In this document: piece after piece, positions 41,701 to 50,700 of the stretch
Numbering within the stretch: the stretch's first letter is position 1
Layout of the letters: each line of letters begins with the position of its first letter
DNA from: Chaetorhynchus papuensis
Taxonomy: Eukaryota > Chordata > Aves > Passeriformes > Rhipiduridae
DNA: 64,000 nucleotides
Direction: 5' to 3'
Assembly (NCBI GenBank): GCA_013396525.1
Contig: VWYX01000200.1
Span: forward strand, 555,475-619,474
Made by a program: the position numbers and the translations under genes
Notes under the pieces: model-generated
Database searches by the model: none
The model's input: the letters and a program-made list of their open reading frames with translations, nothing else
What the model was told of the DNA's origin: nothing

Positions 41701-44700
41701 ATTTTTTCAGCCTGTGTACCATTAAAGAGAGAAGAAACATTGGCAAATTTACTAGGCATGCTTACGAGGCTAATGATCACTTCTCTAATTTCACTGAAGT
41801 TGTTTTTCTAACATGCTTTTTGTTAGCTAGTAATTTCATCAGCTAAGAAAATTAGCTAATGATTAGGCTAAAGGTTTTTGAATGAAAGAGCTGTGAAAAA
41901 TGGTGCAAAAGGCTCAGAACTGAATGGGCAACAGCAGAGACACAGACTGTGTGGCACACTGCATACTCACTCCTTCCTGCACTCCCTGGTGCTCTCCACA
42001 CCACGACAGACCCTTTGCATATTGAAAACATGCATTGTCCCGCAGATCCATTCCCAGCATAATTTCTTTGCACCCAAAATACAGCCTTAAGAGCAGACCT
42101 TACAGAAGCCTGGGCATCCCACTTTGGAAATGACTCCCTTATAGCAGTAAGTCTTACAGTGAATTCCTTGACATGAAAAAGTATAAACTTCTCCAGTGAA
42201 AACTTCACCGTATTTTTGTGACTTCTTTAGAACTGAGATAAAATGGTGGGAGATAAATAAATTTATTATGGCTTATATGTATCAGATAAATGTTAACAGA
42301 GTAAAAGAGACTATTAGAAAATAATTTATTTATGCCAATTTAGGTCAGACTGTCTGGTATTTTGTTATAATTAAAAATGTGAACATGATCAGAGCTTCAC
42401 CATGATTTCTGTTCATGTGGAAACAAAAAAATGTAGTTTTTAAGCAACCCAAATTTTCATATGAAGTAAAATCATTAAAAAGAAGCAAGTGTTCTCAGAT
42501 ACCAGCAGGATGATTACAGAAACCTGCCAGTTGGCAATTTCCCTGGAGAAGGACCTGAGATTCTCACCTGAAGGAATCCCAATTTTCCCATATGCCCTGT
42601 CCAGATGGTAGCTGTGGAAAAGACCAGACTGACTAACAGGGCACTACAGACAAAGCAAATGAGTTAGAAGGAGGTTCCCTGCCAGTTAAACCTGGCTGAT
42701 GCTGGCTCTCACCCCGAGGGCTGGTTCAGATGCACTCAGGCAAAACAAGACCCAGGTTCACCAGTATCTGTCACACCCCAACACCTCTGATCTTGGAGCC
42801 TCAGGTGACTTGAGCAGCACCAGCCAGGAAAGCCAAGCAAAAGAGACAAGTGTTCAATGCCTGGTCTCTTAATCAAGTGGTCCAGTTATTTCTCTTGACC
42901 TCTCTTTTAAATTTCTTGGTTTAATTATTAACTGTTACTAACAAATGTTTAAATAATACATTTTAGAACAAAATTTTTGTGTGAATAATTTTTTTTTCAT
43001 GTTTGGTGACATTGCATGGGAGGAGAAACGAGGAGAAACAAACGAATAATAAAAAAGGAAAGCTTGAAACAGCCAACTCAACACACAGGTTTCCTGACAG
43101 AGACAGTTTTTCTGAGGCATTTTTTTCAGAAAGTGGTCATCCAATTACATTTTTAAGTAACTCTGGCATCCATTTTGGACTGGACATGTCTGACTATCCC
43201 CTCACACCCTCACCCAAGCCATGAGAGTGTGCTTTTGTTTTGCCAGAGAATACTGGACAATTTTTATCAACTATTAAGTGTCCTCAAAGTCACAAAACTC
43301 TTCCATTTCCCCAGAAAATTTATCTATGACTGTTTTTTGTAGGCAATGTGCTCCATTATTTGAACAGTCTGTTTATTACTGTAAGTGTCATTTTATTTCC
43401 CTTATGTGCTGACAAATCTTAAAAAGACTGGATGACAAGGTAATTCTGGATTTTTTATCAAAAATGTATCCACAATGAGGAATAAAATAACCTGTCATTA
43501 ACACTGAAATCCTACCATTAGAAGAAAACACTACCTATACAAACGTTATTATAGTTTACCCCACAAGATGAGAAAACTCTTCTAATTCCCTCCTAATATT
43601 TTGTTAAAAGCTTTTATGTTCCAGAATTCCAATTGCACTAGTCTTTTAAATGGCCTTGGACCAATTACTTTCTATTTGGAGTTTTAAAACTATAGAGATA
43701 CCTGAGATAAGCCTGAGCTAGTGTTCATAGATACAAAAGCACATAGACTTATTAGCCCCAGGGGGGAAATCTAGCTGGCCTGTGCTGCAAAGCCACAGTG
43801 AGAGTTCCTCGCAGCAGCAAGAATATTGCTTTTCATATCTATAAGCCAGTAATGCCTTTGAACCATGACAAAAAACCCTTTCCCCTTCAGGTGCTTCATG
43901 AGAACATTTGTTTTGTGCAGCATAAAGCATCTAAGCCAGATCTCACAAGCTGCAGCCAGGATAGTTCTGGCTGGATATAAAGAAAACACTTTTTGCAGTG
44001 TCAGTGGTGTAAACACCTGGCAGAAGTTGCCCAGGAAGGTTATGGGCTCTCCACCCTCGAATATGTTTAAAAGTCAACTGCACAAAGCCCTCAGTAGCCC
44101 GAGCCAGCCCTGAAGTCATTCCTGCTCTGAGCAAGGGCTTGGACCAGGTGGGGGGATCTTCCAACCTAAACTGTCCTGTGACCCTCTCATGGCTGAAGAA
44201 ATAGGCTCAGACAGATGGAAAATGAGACTTCTGATACCATTAGCTTCAGACATAATAATAGCCAATCTGAATTGCTACTGACTGTTTTATGTCTTTTTCC
44301 TCTTTTCTTCACTTTCCAAGACAGGAATATTGAAGCAATAACAAAATCAATCATGAGGTGCGACCGCCTGAAATCACTTACAGAAACTTTTGCTGACTTC
44401 TATAAGTACAGAACAGAACCAATCAAAGCTGAAATGTCTACTGAAAAAACTCAGAATAAGCATGGGGCATATCCAGAAACAAAGAATCTGAGTATAACAA
44501 GGGAAAGCTGCACGCTCTTTCTTTGCTGATATCTTTTACCTTTTCATGTATTCCTTCAAAGTTAACACAACATGGCTTTTTTTGTTTAAAACATGATTTT
44601 TTTTTTTAAAAAACCCCAAACAATACAGATCTCTGTGGATCTTCCCACACGCTGCTCTCACAAAGTCATTACCAATAAGAAACAACCAAAAAAGGAAAGC

Positions 44701-47700
44701 CATAGAGGCTGGCGAATGGTATAGCCCAAAGCCTGTTATAAAGGAAAGGAGCACCCCAGGAGGTGCCATGGCCAGAAAAAGGACACTTACAGCATTCAGC
44801 CCACAGAGCTGGTAGCAGCCCATGGTGACGACCACGGTCACAATCTGCCATCGCACAGCGCGGGTTCTCAGCAGCTCAACAACCGACACCATCTTGGTGT
44901 TCCTTTGGACTCGAGACTCTGCCAAAACTTCTTCTATTTCATGAGACACGTCATCTTTGCCAAGGAATCTCTGAAATGCTGCAAAGAGAGGACACATACT
45001 TGAGGCCAGACACTTGGCTCTGTGTGCATTTATAACTGTCTTGCTTCTCTAAAACAGAAACAGGAGACATACATGGGCTACAACTTAATTATTCTTCTGT
45101 CAACAATATCATTCTGCTCTGGATGAGATCTGGTTCATCTCTGCTGTTGGGCTCAGAAACTGCAACAAAAATATAAATTATTTTTCTCCCTACAAGGTCT
45201 CATATTATTTCATATATAATATAGCCTAAGGTCCAGTGCAGAGTGAAAACCCTGTGTAACTTGAAAAGATTTAATACCAAACCAGCTCTGAACATTATTT
45301 GACTTGGCTACTTTTGCAGCCTCACAATATAGCTGACCTCATTGCTGGAGATAGATTGGATAGAGAAGTAATAAGATGTAAAAATGAATATAAGTCTGTA
45401 AACCAAGAAAAGACAGATGTTTAAAAGGAATGGCTATCATTCTTCATATTACCTCTTGTATTTACTAGCATATAGACAAGAACTCACTTTGTTAAGGTGA
45501 TTAATATTAGAAGTAATTTCCCAGAGGAGTTCAAGATTTTATATCTGTCAGTGCTGGAGACATGGGAACAAATTTACATGGCCAAGGTAAGCAAGCAACC
45601 TACCAACCTCACATCCCCAAAATGACACCATTTAGTTTTGCACATTGATAGCTTACTGAAATATCCTTCCACTGTGAATAATACAGGCTTTGCATCTCAC
45701 ACCTCCGCCAAGATACAAAGAGATACCTCCTACAGGACGTGATGTGTCTCCACCAGCCTTGTTTTGCTGATACTGTCTATGCAGGTGATACTTCTGTCTC
45801 AATCTAATGAAGGTACCCCAGGGGTTAACATTTTAAGAGATGTTTAAAATGCTCATCATCTCAGAATGACTGCAGAGAAACAATGGCATTACCCACACCC
45901 CTGCAACAAGGTTTTGTGACCCAGTAGGATGCTGACACTCAAAGCAATCATTAACACAGCAGGACACTTAAAATTGCTATTTTTATTAAATGAATAAGTT
46001 CATTTAGTTCGCCTAAGAGCCAAATCAATTTTTCTTATCCACAGCTTTGCATAACACTGCCTATAAATAAATGACCACATGTTTCAGTGTGTTTACACAC
46101 CTTTGGATCATAAAAAACCACTTGGATGGTCAAAGAAATTAGTGATACTGACTAGTCATGGTTAATACATCCAGATTCGATTTAGATTTTGAAGTTACAA
46201 AATTTTATCTTTACCCAGGAAATGAAAAGGCCAATTAGTGGCATTTCGATGTTGTGAGGGATAGGTCACAAAAATGGCCTCCCCAGAACATCCCTCTCTG
46301 CCACTTTGGTGAATGCACAAGGCTGCACATTCTGCCTGACTCCCAGTCTGGCACTGCAGGGAACTAATGTGAGCTCTGGGCCAAGATTTTCTGAGGCACT
46401 TAGCACTTCTAATGCATTTTAATGCGCCCCACAGGGTTCTGCTTAACAAGCAGGATGCTTTTTTTAAGGGATGAACCACCTCTGGGTGTTGGGTCAATTC
46501 ATAACATTCATGTATTCTGATAACCAGTTTCTCTCTTGTGAGAGGAAAGGAGAGGTCAGAATTTTTAAATCTCTCAGAAACAGCACAAGATTTATCTTTT
46601 CACACAGGCTGTACAATCACAAATGAATTAACAAATTCAGACCTCGGAACCCAAACTTTAAGCTTCTCAGTTTTACTCTTTGTTGTTGCCCATTTTTAAA
46701 TAAACAGCATGCTAAACATTCATTTTAATGAGTATTATGTATTTAAAGCCGGTGATAAGAATTGTAAAATTAGAACAGTGTGTGCCTATAGTATGTTAAA
46801 GTCAATGTCTCGTGCTGAAATTACACTTTCCTCAGTACTATTAGAACATCGATCAAGAAAAATTCAGGTAAAGATGAGAACAACCAGACATATCACCATA
46901 GTCTTCCTTGAAAGGATTCTCTCAGATTTTTAAGCATCTAGTTTATCAGTGCAAATTAGGTCAGTGCACAATTTTCTTTATGTTTCCTGTCCTTAGAATC
47001 CTCAGCATTACTTTAGGGCATACAAGTCAAAAATATAGGTGCAGTCAAGTAAAAAGATAGCAATCTGTCTTTTCTGCACAAGGGAGCTTGCTGTATTTCT
47101 AGAGGGACCAGGAACTAAAAATCTGCAATTACCAAAATTACCAAGCACAAGGCAGGAAAAAATAGACACCTGATTTCTTTTTCTTTCCTCCACGGCATTA
47201 AGAGATGTAAATGCCACTAGGCAACTTTGATGGATACATAAAATTACCAACAAGTCAAGAAATGCTAAGAAATTACTATGCTATACATGCATAGTTTTGA
47301 ATAGACATCACCCAACCTTCTTGGAAAAACATTTTCCTGCTACTCAGCATGTCTTTGATTTTCTTCCATTACCAGCGTTTCAGTACCACAAGAATCACAA
47401 TTTTATATATAATTAATGTAGAAATAAATTCTGCATGGGCAAGGAGATGGGAAAACTCAAAAGTCTTTAAATGTGTATTATTCAATTTATTAATTTTACT
47501 TTCTAAACCCTGGCATTACTGGCACTGAGAAGCACGGCAGTCGTTCCTCCCCTCACTGCAATGACTCATTTCCCTCAGTGACTGGCTGCTTCTTGCTATA
47601 GGGAAGTCTCATTTTCATGTAACACTTAAAACCATCTAAGGAGTTTCAGTTCTAGAAACTTTCAAACCTTCCCAGATTCCTACTTAATTTCCTTGGATCA

Positions 47701-50700
47701 GAAGGTTAGAGAAGCTCAGCCTTCAAAAGTAGGAATACTGCCTTTACAAATAGGAAAAGAACTGGATGGTTCCAGTCAAGAGGAAAGAAGTCAAGAAACC
47801 CTTCCATTTACACCACCAGTTTTTATTCATCTCAGCTAAGTGAAGGTGAACCTTTGGAAGAGGTTCAAAGATCTCAAAAAAAAAGATCAGTTGTTACCAT
47901 CTTTAAAACAAATCACGCCTTCAAATTAACTAAAGATGGACACTCAAGAACTCAACTACATGGGGAATTACTCATTCTTTTTCCACTGTAGTACTTCCAG
48001 GACCACGCAAAAAAGCAGTTATTATCGACAGAATTAGCATGTGAACTTTGAGAAGAAATTTTAAAGGATCAAAATGCTTTTGTGTGGTTTCCAGAATAAA
48101 GCCAGCACCAGGCAAGAGGAGGCAGAAAAAGAGAGAAGTGGTCACAGGGTGGTTGGGCTTATCCTTTAAAAGAAACAAACAAAAAATTAAAATAAGTTGC
48201 AGGAGTATTATTGTCATCTGTTTCCCATGGACACATTCACTTCCCTGATGATTAATTATATTAAATCCAGCATCACACTGTCACACACCTTTGTCTAAGT
48301 TCTGCTTAAACAGCATCTTCTTTTGCCACTGCTGAAGACAGTAGAAATTTCCCTGTAGTAACTCCATGTCAACACAAAAATAATTTACAAAATAAATAAA
48401 TAGTTATTTTCATATAAACTAATTTTGTTAAAGTACCGAATAGCCAGAAGAATAATTCAGGTGTATTTTGTTAGAAGAGATTTAAACATAATAATGCTAT
48501 TTAAATCTAGCAAAATATTGATTATCTACTAGCATGAAGCATAGCAAAATTTAAGAAAAAATATCAGTAAATATAACTGCAAGCAAATGACTTTAGGCTT
48601 TTCCCATGTGTCACCTTCCTCTTGTTCTAAGTAAAGAACACAAAGATATTTTTTAAGTTTTTATCCAGTTAAGGATTACATCTTTACCTGTTTGTATGTC
48701 TGGTTTCACAGACCATCAATAGGCCTGTTCAGGTTCACCTGAAACTAGCCAAGATGTACAGGTAAAACAAAACCTATGCATGCCACCCTAAAATAACACA
48801 GGAACTGGTAAACAGAGTTGTATTAAAGGTCTAATGAACCTAATATCCTTTGTAAAAGAGAGGAGGTTTAAGAAAAGTTTAAAAACAAATCAGACACACC
48901 ACAATCAGTCCAGCTTTTGGCAGGCAAACATCTGAGATGAAGCCTTTACCATAAGCCAGCAAGCGTGGTAGTCATGGCTGTCTCTTCCTTTCCAACAAGA
49001 ATAGTTTATAATGCTTACAGACACACAAAGCCCACAGAGTAACAAAAATGACTCATATACATCCTTGCTGTCAGTCATAACAACTTCATTTTAATCACTG
49101 TATTTCCAGTAACTTGTTCCTGCTGTAACTTTGTGTTCAATACCTCTCCTGTCCATGTTGGCCCTCTGAAGGGCTTTGTAAAAAATTGGCTACCTGCTTT
49201 TTTAAATGAGGAGTGGCCTTGCTCTTTTGTCACATGAAAAGGTATCAACTCTAATCCACCTTTCTAAAAATTTAAATCTACGCTTCTCATTACACCTTTT
49301 GTAATTCTTCTTTCATAACCATGGGACTTTTAATGTATGACTGAATGTACTAGATGAACAGATTTTGTATGTTACCAACAGATGTTGCTGTGACATTTTA
49401 TCCAAGTTGTTTGACCCGTAAGACATAACAATATTCTTGTTCTCTGGCAAACTGGGATACCAGCTGAGTTCCATTATTGATTTACATGACCTGCTACTGT
49501 AGCTGCCTAGAAAATGCAAGGTTCCTCCTTGTGACCATGCACTTCAAAAGAGACACCTCAACTCTCCAACTGAAAGTGTTTATAACCAATGTTGTTAGTC
49601 ATAACAGATGTTCCATTTTATCACTACTACTGATTTTATTTATGTTACATCATTGTGATAATCACAGATCAGCGGTGCACTAGGCATGCAAATAATAGAC
49701 AGCCAAAGTAAAATCCCTGTCTTACTGTCCTAGAACTTGGATGGTAAATTGTCTGATGTAATTATAGCAGCAGATTTTTCTTTTTCTTCCTGTTTCTATC
49801 CCTGTCACTCTTCATTCCCACAATCTCCTTCCGAAGTCCTTCTCTTCAACCACTAAAATAACCGTATCTCCTCTGCTGCCTGGCCAGGATTATGAAGGAT
49901 CACACCAGTTAAATGCTAGGCATTTTCTTCCCTTCTATTCTTATCAAATGAGAAGAATATTAGTCATGGGACCTGGGAGAGGAGCTGGGGTGGTTCTGCC
50001 CTTTCTTCATTACCAGTCTTAGTTTCTTGGGCAAGCAGGTTTACAGATTATGCTGTTGTTCCAGTGGACTGTTCTCTCACCAGATCACATGGATCAGTTC
50101 TCCCACAGTCAGCAGTGAGACAGGAATACGAGACATAGTTCATTTCCTTTGGGTCCCAGAGAGTCAGATACAGGTTGGTGACCTCCAGGAAGATGAGCCA
50201 AGCTCATCTGTCAGCGCTGCTTTTGGCAGCAAACAGCAAGTCAGACATGGTGTCCGTCTGTCTGATCGGGCAGACATCGGCTCAGCCGCCCACAGGGTGC
50301 ACCACCTGCACTGCTGGAAAGGGGAAAGCAGGGCACAGGGTACAACCCTGCTAAGGGGGAACAGGGTAAAACCCTGCTAATGGGGCACAGGAGATCTCAC
50401 TCCTCTGAGGCGTCACTGCCCCTGTTCCACAAAATATAGCTTCTCTCATGGTGGTGTGGTTTAGGCTTGCACATTATGCCTCTCTAACCCTCTACCCTCA
50501 TTCCTTCTTTTTTTCATTGTTTACACAACTCATTTTGGTCCTTCCCCTTCTCTCAGTCTCTTATTTGCCCCTTAAAGACATCTGCCAGAAAAGGGATTGA
50601 CGCCACTTGTATTTTGGTAGTTACAGTCTGGTTATCTCCTCAGACAGAGAAGAAAAGAAGGGCATGAAAGCAGGAGCAAAACTTTGCGGAAACTCAATGA

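Noticed and set aside
46195..46497. Minus-strand open frame of 100 codons in the TM6-TM7 intron
   Set aside because: No homology recognised, no splice logic; compatible with chance.
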